Shown here: positions 22,668-29,424 of the stretch, in pieces
Position numbering within the stretch: the first letter of the stretch is position 1
How the letters are laid out: each line of letters opens with the position of its first letter
Source: Bacillota bacterium
GTDB lineage: Bacteria; Bacillota; Clostridia; Clostridiales; Caloramatoraceae
DNA: 29,424 bases
NCBI GenBank assembly: GCA_023389275.1
Contig: JAEWEN010000112.1
Span: forward strand, 1-29,424
Reading direction: 5' to 3'
The notes under the pieces: model-generated
Told to the model about the DNA's origin: nothing
The model's input: the letters and a program-made list of their open reading frames with translations, nothing else
The model's database searches: none
Program-made: the position numbers and the translations under genes

Positions 22668-24590
22668 TTACTTACCTTTTAGCTCTAATTTATTTCTTTC
22701 TATCTCATCATTTAGCTCATTTAGATATTCCCATCTTTCATATTTTTCCTCTAATAGCTTTTCTTCCTTTTCCTTCTTTTCAACTAACTCTTGTAAAAGA
22801 CTATAATTTGAAGAAGCATTTTCAATTTCTTTTTCTATTGATGATATATTATTTTCTATTTTTTCAATTTCTTCTTCTATAGTATCAAACTCTCTTTGTT
22901 CTTTATAAGAAAACTTTAGTTTTTTATCACCAGCTTTAGAAGGCTTAGAAATCTTTTTAACCTCTTTAACTTTTTCTTTTTCATTTTCTTCTTTTATACT
23001 TTCTATTTCTTTTTTAAGAGAATAATCACTATAATTTCCTGTATATTCTTTTATATAACCATTTCCTTCATATGAAAAAATCTTGTTACATACTCTATCT
23101 AAAAAATATCTATCATGGGATATTACTATTACTGCACCATTAAAGTAATCTAAATATTCCTCTAGTATTTTTAATGTTTCTATATCAAGATCATTTGTAG
23201 GTTCATCAAGTAAAAGAACATTTGGAGCTGTTGCTAATATTTTCAAAAGATATAATCTTCTTTTTTCTCCACCTGAAAGCTTACTTATATAGCTATATTG
23301 TAAAGTACCATCAAATAAAAATCTTTCACATATTTGTGAAGCAGATATTTTTTCTCCATCTGAAGTTTCTATATACTCAGCAGTTTCTTTAATATAATCA
23401 ATTGCTCTTAAATTAGGGTTCATATCCTCACTTTCCTGTGAAAAATACCCTATTTTAACTGTTTCACCAATATCAACGCTACCACTGTCAACTTCTAAAC
23501 TTTTATTAAGTATTTTCATAAGTGTAGATTTACCTACACCATTGTTTCCAACAATACCTATTCTATCTTTTCTAGTTACTGTATAGGAAAAATCTTTTAT
23601 AATAGATTTTTCACCAAATGACTTTGATATATTATTAATCTCCATTATTTTTTTACCAAGTCTTGATGAAGCAACAGATATATCAAGTGTTTCTTTATTT
23701 AAGTTTTCAACACTTTTTATAAGATCATCAAATCTTTGAAGTCTTGCTTTTTGTTTAGTTGTTCTAGCCTTTGCTCCTCTTTTAACCCATTTAAGTTCTG
23801 ATCTTATAAGGCTTTGTTTTTTTTCTTCCCTAGCTTTTTCATTTTCTTCTCTTTCAAGCTTTTTTTCTAAAAATACACTATAGTTTCCATCATAGCTATA
23901 AAGATTTCCTTTATTTAGCTCTATTATTCTATTTGAAACCCTATCTAAAAAATACCTATCATGTGTAATCATAACTAAAGTAGCTTGCTTATCATTTAAA
24001 TACTCCTCAAGCCATGTAATTGTTTCGTTGTCCATATGGTTAGTAGGCTCATCTAAAATTAAAACATCACATGGAGCTATAAGTGCAGAGGCTAATGCAA
24101 CTCTTTTTTTCTGTCCACCTGAAAGATTTCCGATTTTTTCATTAAAATTTTTTATACCAAGTGTCATTAAAACCTTTTTTGCTTCACTTTCCATTTCCCA
24201 AAGATTTAATGCATCTATTTTACTTTGAATAGATATTAATTTATCACTAACATCCTCTAAATTTTCTGCTCTTTCTAAAAGATACTCATACTCTCTTAAA
24301 ATTTCCATTTCCTCTGAGTTTCCTCTAAAAACTTGACTTAAAACTGTAGCATCCATTTTAAAGTCTGGGCTTTGTGATAAATATTCTATTCTTACTTTAT
24401 TTCCTTTTATAATTTTTCCACTATCACATTCTTCAACACCTGCTATTATTTTTAAAATTGTTGATTTTCCAGTCCCATTTACACCTATAATTCCTATTTT
24501 ATCTCCTTCATTAATTCCTAAAGATATATTTTCTAAAAGTTTCTTTTCTGTATAGCTTTTTGATATATTTTCAATTGTTATTAAGTTCAA
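22668..24590 (-). CDS. uup: ABC-F family ATPase, Uup type
   Basis: A two-domain ABC-F ATPase. Domain 1 has GVNGTGKST (about residues 37-45), LSGGQKKR and LILDEPTNHMD; domain 2 has GNNGVGKST, LSGGEKRR and LLLDEPTNDLD. The C-terminal 100 residues are charged and heptad-like (KYERWEYLNELNDEIERN), a coiled coil characteristic of Uup, which in Escherichia coli binds branched DNA and the ribosome. At 640 aa it fits Uup better than the shorter YkpA-like relative at 10449-12005. The start is TTG 24590, nine nt after AAGGTGG. It is the second ABC-F gene in the window. Confidence 0.88.
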   Translation of the reverse strand: MNLITIENISKSYTEKKLLENISLGINEGDKIGIIGVNGTGKSTILKIIAGVEECDSGKIIKGNKVRIEYLSQSPDFKMDATVLSQVFRGNSEEMEILREYEYLLERAENLEDVSDKLISIQSKIDALNLWEMESEAKKVLMTLGIKNFNEKIGNLSGGQKKRVALASALIAPCDVLILDEPTNHMDNETITWLEEYLNDKQATLVMITHDRYFLDRVSNRIIELNKGNLYSYDGNYSVFLEKKLEREENEKAREEKKQSLIRSELKWVKRGAKARTTKQKARLQRFDDLIKSVENLNKETLDISVASSRLGKKIMEINNISKSFGEKSIIKDFSYTVTRKDRIGIVGNNGVGKSTLMKILNKSLEVDSGSVDIGETVKIGYFSQESEDMNPNLRAIDYIKETAEYIETSDGEKISASQICERFLFDGTLQYSYISKLSGGEKRRLYLLKILATAPNVLLLDEPTNDLDIETLKILEEYLDYFNGAVIVISHDRYFLDRVCNKIFSYEGNGYIKEYTGNYSDYSLKKEIESIKEENEKEKVKEVKKISKPSKAGDKKLKFSYKEQREFDTIEEEIEKIENNISSIEKEIENASSNYSLLQELVEKKEKEEKLLEEKYERWEYLNELNDEIERNKLELKGK

Positions 24591-24624
24591 TTTATTTTCC
24601 CACCTTTGTTTTCAACATAAAAAA

Positions 24625-24633
24625 ATTATAGCA
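24625..24633 (-). promoter_or_regulatory. Extended -10 promoter of uup
   Basis: On the minus strand TGCTATAAT (24633-24625) is a perfect extended -10; no good -35 is present, as is usual for this class. Confidence 0.5.
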
Positions 24634-24686
24634 TATATAAAAACATATTAAAAATTAAGACATTTAAATAGTAACTGAATAAAAAG

Positions 24687-24715
24687 TTAATTATTTACAC
24701 ACAATAAGATAAAAT
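24687..24715 (+). promoter_or_regulatory. Promoter of the DUF1292 gene
   Basis: TTAATT (24687-24692), 17 nt, then TAAAAT (24710-24715), ending 26 nt before the start codon. Confidence 0.45.
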
Positions 24716-24741
24716 TTGTTATTAGATAGGAGTGCTTTATT

Positions 24742-24972
24742 ATGAGAAACAAAGTGTATTCTTTTAGAAATGAAGATGGAGAGTTAGTAAAATTTACTGT
24801 AAAAGAAATGCTAAATGTAAACAATAATGACTATGTTTTAATGAGTCCTGAAAATGATCCTTCTGAAATTGATGTTTATAAATTTAGTACTATAAATGGT
24901 ACTGAAGCCCTAGAACTTATAGAAAATGAAAGTGAACTTTCTTCTATTAAAGAAGCATCTAAGGTTATTTAA
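24742..24972 (+). CDS. DUF1292-type small protein
   Basis: A 76-aa acidic protein with the pattern of DUF1292 proteins: an opening strand with NEDGELVKFTV, then NNDYVLMSPEN and a final segment with VYKFS. This family is widespread and conserved in Firmicutes, mostly unlinked to a known function. ATG follows AGGAG. A short GC hairpin follows the stop and the next gene has its own promoter-like sequence. Confidence 0.75.
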   Translation: MRNKVYSFRNEDGELVKFTVKEMLNVNNNDYVLMSPENDPSEIDVYKFSTINGTEALELIENESELSSIKEASKVI

Positions 24973-24977
24973 TAATC

Positions 24978-24993
24978 CCCTGCAAAAGCAGGG
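24978..24993 (+). terminator. Possible weak terminator after the DUF1292 gene
   Basis: CCCTGC-AAAA-GCAGGG forms a 6-bp GC-rich stem just after the stop codon, but the tail (TATAATTTAAT) is not a T run, so read-through into the next gene is likely. Confidence 0.35.
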
Positions 24994-24999
24994 TATAAT

Positions 25000-25027
25000 T
25001 TAATATACCTCCTTAAAATGGTATAAT
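25000..25027 (+). promoter_or_regulatory. Candidate promoter of the DUF2238 gene
   Basis: TTAATA (25000-25005), 16 nt, then TATAAT (25022-25027), about 30 nt before the start codon. Confidence 0.4.
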
Positions 25028-25057
25028 GTTTATAATTTATTTACTAAGGAGGAAAAA

Positions 25058-25624
25058 ATGAAACAAACAAAAGGTAGATTCTATAAAATATTTAGTAATT
25101 TATTTAGACTTATTATTATACTTGAAAGTATATATTTTTTTCTGAAAAATGACACTAGTTTACTTCCATATTGTCTTTTAACTTTTGTAACAACTTTTGT
25201 TCCTGATATTCTTTATAAATTTTTCAAACTAACACCATCTAATTCTACTAAGTTTTTTATACAATTTTTTATATTTTTATCTATGTTTTTAGGACATATA
25301 AATAACTTATATCATTATATAGAACATTGGGATGATATACTTCATATATCTTCTGGATTTATTCTTGGCCTTTTAGCATATTTAATTCTTCAAAAATTTG
25401 ATAGAGGAAGAAGATATATTTTATCAAACAAAGGATTTGTTGCACTTTTCATAATTATATTTGGAATTGCGTCAGCTGGAATTTGGGAAATTTTCGAATA
25501 TACTACAGATTACTTTTTAGATTTACAGTCACAAGGTGGTAGTCTTGATGATACTATGATAGATATTATCAATGGCTCTATAGGTCCAATAATAGTTGCT
25601 ATTTACTACTCTATTAAAGGATAA
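25058..25624 (+). CDS. DUF2238 (YjdF-like) membrane protein
   Basis: A 188-aa protein with five or six membrane segments. The conserved polar patches HWDDILHISSGFILG and AGIWEIFEYTTD, and the D-x-MIDIINGSIGP end, match the YjdF/DUF2238 integral membrane family of unknown function. The buried acidic, histidine and tryptophan residues could form a membrane active or metal site, which is inference. ATG 25058 follows AAGGAGG. Confidence 0.82.
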   Translation: MKQTKGRFYKIFSNLFRLIIILESIYFFLKNDTSLLPYCLLTFVTTFVPDILYKFFKLTPSNSTKFFIQFFIFLSMFLGHINNLYHYIEHWDDILHISSGFILGLLAYLILQKFDRGRRYILSNKGFVALFIIIFGIASAGIWEIFEYTTDYFLDLQSQGGSLDDTMIDIINGSIGPIIVAIYYSIKG

Positions 25625-25664
25625 AAAAGCTAACTTATAAGGATATCCTTATAAGTTAGCTTTT
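25625..25664. terminator. Perfect 40-nt palindromic terminator between DUF2238 gene and icd
   Basis: Bases 25625-25644 are the exact reverse complement of 25645-25664. It starts right after the plus-strand stop and ends 4 nt before the icd stop, so it terminates both transcripts. Confidence 0.88.
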
Positions 25665-25667
25665 ATT

Positions 25668-26879
25668 TTATGCTAATGCTTTTTCAAGTCTTGACTTTAT
25701 TTCTACTAAAAAGTCTACAGTATTTACTACTTTTGATTCACCTTGAGCTATAATTGCAAGGTCTTTTGTCATAACACCTTCTTCAATAGTGTCAATAGAT
25801 GCTTTTTCTAGAGCATCTGCAAATTTAACTAGCTCTTCATTTGAGTCTAGCTCTCCTCTTTTTCTTAAAGCTCCTGTCCATGCAAAAATAGTTGCCATAG
25901 AGTTAGTTGAAGTTTCTTCACCTTTTAAGTGTTTATAATAATGTCTTTGAACTGTTCCATGTGCAGCTTCATACTCATAATATCCATCTGGTGAAACTAA
26001 AACTGATGTCATCATTGCAAGTGAACCAAATGCTGTTGCAACAAGGTCTGACATAACATCTCCATCATAGTTTTTACAAGCCCATATAAATCCACCATTT
26101 GATTTTACAACTCTAGCTACTGCATCATCAATTAATGTGTAGAAGTATTCAATACCTGCTTCTTTAAATTTATCTTTATATTCATTTTCATATATTTCTT
26201 CAAATATATCCTTAAATGTATGGTCATATTTTTTAGATATAGTATCTTTTGCAGAAAACCATAAATCTTCTTTTTCACTTAAAGAATAGTTAAAACATGC
26301 TCTAGCAAAACTTTCAATAGATTTTTTAGTGTTGTGCATTCCCATAACTATACCGTCTCCTGTAAAGTTATGTACAGTTTCCTTTGAAATTACTTGTCCA
26401 TCTTTTGAAGTAACAACAAGTTCTACTGTATCTCCTTCACTTACCTTAGCTTCAACACCTTTATATATATCTCCATAAGCATGTCTTGCAATTGTAATAG
26501 GTTTTTCCCAAGTGCTTACAAAAGGCTTTATATTATTAACTATTATAGGCTTTCTAAATACTGTTCCATCTAGTATAGCTCTTATAGTTCCATTTGGACT
26601 TTTCCACATTTCCTTAAGATTATACTCTTTTATTCTAGCAGCATTAGGAGTTATTGTTGCACACTTTACTCCTACCCCGTATTTTTTAATAGCCTCTGCT
26701 GATTTAAATGTTACTTCGTCATTTGTATTATCTCTATTTTCTAGCCCTAGATCATAATACTCTGTTTTTAAATCTACATATGGTTCTATAAGATTTTTCT
26801 TAATTTCACTCCATATGATTCTAGTCATTTCATCCCCATCTATTTCTACTAATGGAGTACTCATCCCTATTTTTTTCAT
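25668..26879 (-). CDS. icd: NADP-dependent isocitrate dehydrogenase, type II (eukaryotic-like)
   Basis: Oxidatively decarboxylates isocitrate to 2-oxoglutarate with NADP+. The 403-aa protein matches the homodimeric subfamily II, close to eukaryotic cytosolic and mitochondrial enzymes: VEIDGDEMTRIIW at the start, WKSPNGTIRAILDGTVFRKPI substrate loop, the IWACKNYDGDVMSDL region, and AAHGTVQRHYYKHLKG, in which R and H of TVQRHY are the NADP-binding pair. No aconitase or citrate synthase lies beside it, so it probably makes 2-oxoglutarate for glutamate synthesis in a partial TCA pathway. The ATG follows AAGGAGG. It lies 74 nt after the two-CBS gene on the same strand. Confidence 0.95.
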   Translation of the reverse strand: MKKIGMSTPLVEIDGDEMTRIIWSEIKKNLIEPYVDLKTEYYDLGLENRDNTNDEVTFKSAEAIKKYGVGVKCATITPNAARIKEYNLKEMWKSPNGTIRAILDGTVFRKPIIVNNIKPFVSTWEKPITIARHAYGDIYKGVEAKVSEGDTVELVVTSKDGQVISKETVHNFTGDGIVMGMHNTKKSIESFARACFNYSLSEKEDLWFSAKDTISKKYDHTFKDIFEEIYENEYKDKFKEAGIEYFYTLIDDAVARVVKSNGGFIWACKNYDGDVMSDLVATAFGSLAMMTSVLVSPDGYYEYEAAHGTVQRHYYKHLKGEETSTNSMATIFAWTGALRKRGELDSNEELVKFADALEKASIDTIEEGVMTKDLAIIAQGESKVVNTVDFLVEIKSRLEKALA

Positions 26880-26917
26880 AAATAACCCTCCTTTTAAAAA
26901 ACTTTCAAATATAATTT

Positions 26918-26946
26918 ATTATAACTTGTAGAAGGGTTTTTAGAAA
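26918..26946 (-). promoter_or_regulatory. Candidate promoter of icd
   Basis: On the minus strand TTTCTA (26946-26941), 17 nt, then a perfect TATAAT (26923-26918). The -35 is weak, so icd may also be read from the upstream CBS gene. Confidence 0.45.
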
Positions 26947-26953
26947 GTAAGTT

Positions 26954-27346
26954 TTACAAAAACTTATTTTTTTCTACTAATTCTATAAAATTATCTAGTA
27001 TGTTTTCAAGTGTTACCATACCTATAACAACTTCATTTTCGTCTATTACTGGAATAGCTATTATATTGTTATTTCTAAGTCTTTTTGCAATATTTATTGT
27101 ATCCTCATCTGAGTTTGCTGTTATAACTTTTTTAGTCATTACCCACTCAATTGGACAAGTATCATAATGTCCTTTGTCCATTAAAAATCTAAACAAATCC
27201 GCCTTTACTATAATACCAACAAGTCTTCCATTTTCATCTACAACTGGTGCTCCATTTGTACGATTTTCTGTTAATAAATCTAAAGCTTCTTTTACTGTAG
27301 TTGTTGGATATAATTTTATAAAATTAGTTTTAATAGCATCTAGCAT
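26954..27346 (-). CDS. Two-CBS-domain protein
   Basis: This 130-aa protein consists of a tandem CBS pair, a module that binds adenosine nucleotides and acts as an energy sensor. The first domain is LYPTTTVKEALDLLTENRTNGAPVVDENGRLVGIIVKADL, the second ITANSDEDTINIAKRLRNNNIIAIPVIDENEVVIGMVTLENIL. There is no effector domain. The start is ATG 27346, five nt after AGGAGAGG; an upstream in-frame ATG at 27370 lacks a site. It precedes icd by 74 nt, with only a weak AT hairpin at its stop, so the two may share a transcript. Confidence 0.88.
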   Translation of the reverse strand: MLDAIKTNFIKLYPTTTVKEALDLLTENRTNGAPVVDENGRLVGIIVKADLFRFLMDKGHYDTCPIEWVMTKKVITANSDEDTINIAKRLRNNNIIAIPVIDENEVVIGMVTLENILDNFIELVEKNKFL

Positions 27347-27406
27347 AAATACCTCTCCTTTTATTTTCATTCTTAAATAACTTATCGGAACAATTAATTG
27401 CTTTCC

Positions 27407-27436
27407 GTATATATTCCTAATATCTTATGCATATTA
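27407..27436 (+). promoter_or_regulatory. Candidate sigma-G (forespore) promoter of the SpoVAF-like gene
   Basis: GTATA (27407-27411), an 18-nt spacer and CATATTA (27430-27436) match every position of the Bacillus sigma-G pattern GHATR-N18-CATNHTA as I remember it. The spoVA operon is sigma-G-dependent in Bacillus, so the assignment is consistent. No convincing sigma-A pair is visible in this leader. Confidence 0.6.
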
Positions 27437-27491
27437 GATGTTATATTTGAACAAAATAATGATAATTATTTTTTATTAAGGAGATGTTTTT

Positions 27492-28904
27492 TTGATAATA
27501 AATTCTGATTTCAAGTCAACAATTTCTTCTATTCAGTCAATACTTCAAATAAATAAAAGTTTTGATGTTATTGAGAAAATAATTATTATAGGTGGTAAAA
27601 AAACCTATATGTATTATATAGATGGTTTTGTTAAAGATGATCTTCTCCAAAGAATTATGACAGGATTCTTTAAAATTTCAAAGGAGGAAATGTCTTCTCT
27701 AAAAACATCAAAGGATTTTATAGAACAACAAGTTCCATATGTAGAGGTTGCTGAAGAAAAAAATATTGAAAGCCTTGTAACACTTGTTTTATCTGGGCAG
27801 CTTGCAATGCTTATTGATGGCTATGAATCAGCTATAATGCTAGATTCTAGAACATATCCTGCAAGGTCTCCTGAAGAGCCTGAAAAAGAAAAGGTGTTAC
27901 GTGGTTCTAAAGACGGATTTGTTGAAACTATAGTTTTTAATACTGCATTAATAAGACGCCGTATTAGAGATGCTAACTTAATATTTGAAATGCATTCAAT
28001 AGGAGATTTGTCAAAAACAGATGTAGCAATAGGGTATTTAAAAAACAACTGTGATGATAAAGCACTTAGTATAATTAAGAAAAAAGTTAAAGAACTTAAA
28101 GTAAAATCCCTAACTATGAGTGATCAAAGTCTTATAGAAGCTATTTCAGGATATACAATTAATCCATTTCCAAAGGTAAGATATACAGAAAGACCTGATG
28201 TAGCAGCTGCACATATTTTAGATGGTAAAATAATTTTAATTGTAGACAACTCTCCATCAGCTATTATTTTACCAACTAGTTTTTTTGATTTTCTACAAGA
28301 TATAGATGATTATTATGTTCCAGTTGTTACAGGAAACTTTTTAAGGATAATAAGAAACTTTATATTTTTAGCTACATTTTTAATAACACCTTTATATCTT
28401 TTAATAGCTAAAAACCCTACTGATATTCCTGATTTTTTAAAGTTTTTAATTCCAACTGAAAACTATGCAGTTCCATTAATAGTTCAATTTTTACTATTAG
28501 AACTTGCAATTGATGGACTAAAACTTGCTTCACTTAATACACCAAACTCCTTAGGCATGTCATTATCTGTTATAGGTGGACTTATTTTAGGTGAATTTGC
28601 TATAAAAACAGGATATTTTATTCCTCAATCTATACTTTATATGGCTATAGTTGCCTTAGGAACTTTTTCTCAACCTAGTATAGAAATGGGATACTCTGTT
28701 AAATTTATGAGACTTATTTTACTTATACTTACATCTTTATTTAATGTTGTAGGTTTTATATCCGGTATTATTATTACAATTATATTTATAAGTACTACAA
28801 AAACTATTACAGGAGATCCTTACCTTTATCCTTTAATACCGTTTAATTGGAAAAAATTAAAAGCTCTTATATTTAGAACAAAACTTAAAAGTAATCTTCC
28901 ATAA
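27492..28904 (+). CDS. spoVAF: SpoVAF/GerA-family spore membrane protein
   Basis: A 470-aa spore protein: a soluble N-terminal part (about residues 1-285) and then about five membrane segments. The segment SPEEPEKEKVLRGSKDGFVETI, followed by FNTALIRRRIRDANLIFE, is the family signature; the RRRIRD form and YPARSPEEP favour SpoVAF over nutrient-receptor GerA subunits. In Bacillus, SpoVAF sits in the inner spore membrane and helps germination. Here no GerB/GerC partner and no spoVA genes adjoin it, so it is an orphan copy. The start is TTG 27492, eight nt after AAGGAG. Expression is probably forespore-specific from the sigma-G-like promoter upstream. Confidence 0.87.
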   Translation: MIINSDFKSTISSIQSILQINKSFDVIEKIIIIGGKKTYMYYIDGFVKDDLLQRIMTGFFKISKEEMSSLKTSKDFIEQQVPYVEVAEEKNIESLVTLVLSGQLAMLIDGYESAIMLDSRTYPARSPEEPEKEKVLRGSKDGFVETIVFNTALIRRRIRDANLIFEMHSIGDLSKTDVAIGYLKNNCDDKALSIIKKKVKELKVKSLTMSDQSLIEAISGYTINPFPKVRYTERPDVAAAHILDGKIILIVDNSPSAIILPTSFFDFLQDIDDYYVPVVTGNFLRIIRNFIFLATFLITPLYLLIAKNPTDIPDFLKFLIPTENYAVPLIVQFLLLELAIDGLKLASLNTPNSLGMSLSVIGGLILGEFAIKTGYFIPQSILYMAIVALGTFSQPSIEMGYSVKFMRLILLILTSLFNVVGFISGIIITIIFISTTKTITGDPYLYPLIPFNWKKLKALIFRTKLKSNLP

Positions 28905-28925
28905 AATATACTTATTTTTGAAATA

Positions 28926-28953
28926 TTGTAAAAATAATTTTTTAGTATATAAT
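28926..28953 (+). promoter_or_regulatory. Promoter of the ComFB-like gene
   Basis: TTGTAA (28926-28931), 16 nt, then a perfect TATAAT (28948-28953), 41 nt before the start codon. Confidence 0.6.
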
Positions 28954-28956
28954 TTA

Positions 28957-28973
28957 AGTAAGTTATACTTACT
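28957..28973. repeat. 17-nt palindrome at the ComFB-like promoter
   Basis: AGTAAGTTATACTTACT has perfect 7-bp arms around a 3-nt centre. It begins 3 nt after the -10, covering the expected start of transcription, which is an operator-like position. Confidence 0.55.
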
Positions 28974-28994
28974 AATTTAAGGATGGGATTAATT

Positions 28995-29261
28995 ATGGTT
29001 AAAAATTATATGGAAGATGTTGTTTATGATTTAGTTAACAAACTATGGAAAGAAGATGATATTGTTATATGTAGATGTGATAAGTGTAAGAAGGACGTTA
29101 TTGCTCTTTCACTTAATGCAGTAAAGCCAAAATATTTTTCATCTAATGAGGGAAAAATATGGGCTAAAATAATATGCCAAGATCCTCAGAAAATAACAGA
29201 TGTTATGTCAGCAGTAGCAGAAGCTATAGATATTGTAAGTAAAAATAAACGACATGATTAA
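28995..29261 (+). CDS. ComFB-like protein
   Basis: An 88-aa protein with the ComFB family pattern: NYMEDVVYDLVNKLW at the start and the cysteine cluster CRCDKCKKDVIALSLNAVKPKYF. A fourth cysteine (IICQDP) could complete a metal site. In Bacillus, ComFB is encoded in the comF operon; its function is not well known, and here there is no ComFA or ComFC gene beside it. The start is ATG 28995, after AAGGATGGGAT; an ATG four codons earlier overlaps that ribosome binding site. The operator-like palindrome in front suggests its own regulation. Confidence 0.8.
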   Translation: MVKNYMEDVVYDLVNKLWKEDDIVICRCDKCKKDVIALSLNAVKPKYFSSNEGKIWAKIICQDPQKITDVMSAVAEAIDIVSKNKRHD

Positions 29262-29424
29262 GTTTCATCCAAATAACATATTAACTTCACACAAAATACA
29301 CTTTAAAATTTTATTATTATCTCGAAGCCAAATCATGTATAAGGAATTTAAAACCATACTGATTGCATATTCATTTAAACTTTTTACCCCAAAACATATT
29401 TATAATATTTAAAAGCGATTAAGT

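Noticed and set aside
22643..22882. 79-aa hydrophobic plus-strand frame opposite uup
   Set aside because: It is the complement of the lysine/glutamate-rich coiled coil of Uup, which produces false hydrophobic frames.
29262..29424. Possible gene or RNA at the right edge
   Set aside because: The last 163 bases have no open frame with a ribosome binding site, no clear hairpin and no recognisable RNA pattern.

Overview
This is a strongly AT-rich chromosomal segment from a spore-forming, anaerobic low-GC Gram-positive, most likely a member of the Clostridia. The evidence is a partial [FeFe]-hydrogenase-type or NADH-linked operon, a SpoVAF/GerA-type spore protein behind a candidate sigma-G promoter, AGGAGG-type ribosome binding sites, frequent TTG starts, and many hairpin terminators shared by convergent genes. 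I see no tRNA, rRNA, CRISPR array, insertion sequence or phage gene, so this looks like core chromosome rather than an accessory island.

Layout. 1-2044 (minus): a three-gene hydC-hydB-hydA-like operon, with the last gene cut by the window edge. 2045-2387: regulatory region with a Rex-like site, and a terminator. 2388-5663 (minus): metI-metC-cysK, the cysteine-to-homocysteine branch plus cysteine synthase. 5859-8097 (minus): an unknown 124-aa protein and a membrane-anchored glycerophosphodiesterase. 8249-9798 (plus): lrgA-lrgB and a solitary PucR-type HTH protein. 9873-12005 (minus): an AANAT-like acetyltransferase and an ABC-F ATPase. 12165-12686 (plus): a YcxB-like membrane protein. 12724-16687 (minus): a complete sulfate importer, sbp-cysT-cysW-cysA. 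17015-17575 (plus): a cyclase-family protein. 17632-19803 (minus): topoisomerase III. 19944-21251 (plus): a CNNM/CorC-type transporter. 21286-24590 (minus): an F420 gamma-glutamyl-ligase homologue and an Uup-type ABC-F protein. 24742-25624 (plus): DUF1292 and DUF2238 proteins. 25668-27346 (minus): type II NADP isocitrate dehydrogenase and a two-CBS protein. 27492-29261 (plus): a SpoVAF-like protein and a ComFB-like protein.

How the genes work together. The clearest theme is sulfur. Sulfate import (sbp-cysTWA) and cysteine/methionine interconversion (metI-metC-cysK) lie about 11 kb apart. Both are preceded by a sigma-A-like promoter with a 17-nt spacer, followed exactly 8 nt downstream of the -10 by a 19-nt inverted repeat, WCCTA-N9-TAGGW. 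A second copy lies in the metI leader, and a fourth lies between sbp and the divergent cyclase gene. This looks like one repressor regulon, perhaps CymR-like, whose regulator is not in the window. No sulfate-reduction genes are present here.

Other points of interest are the minimal NuoF-like HydB, the F420-ligase homologue with no F420 genes near it, the candidate sigma-G promoter, and small palindromes near the sbp/cyclase and comFB promoters. All functional calls rest on reading the translated sequences; no database search was possible.
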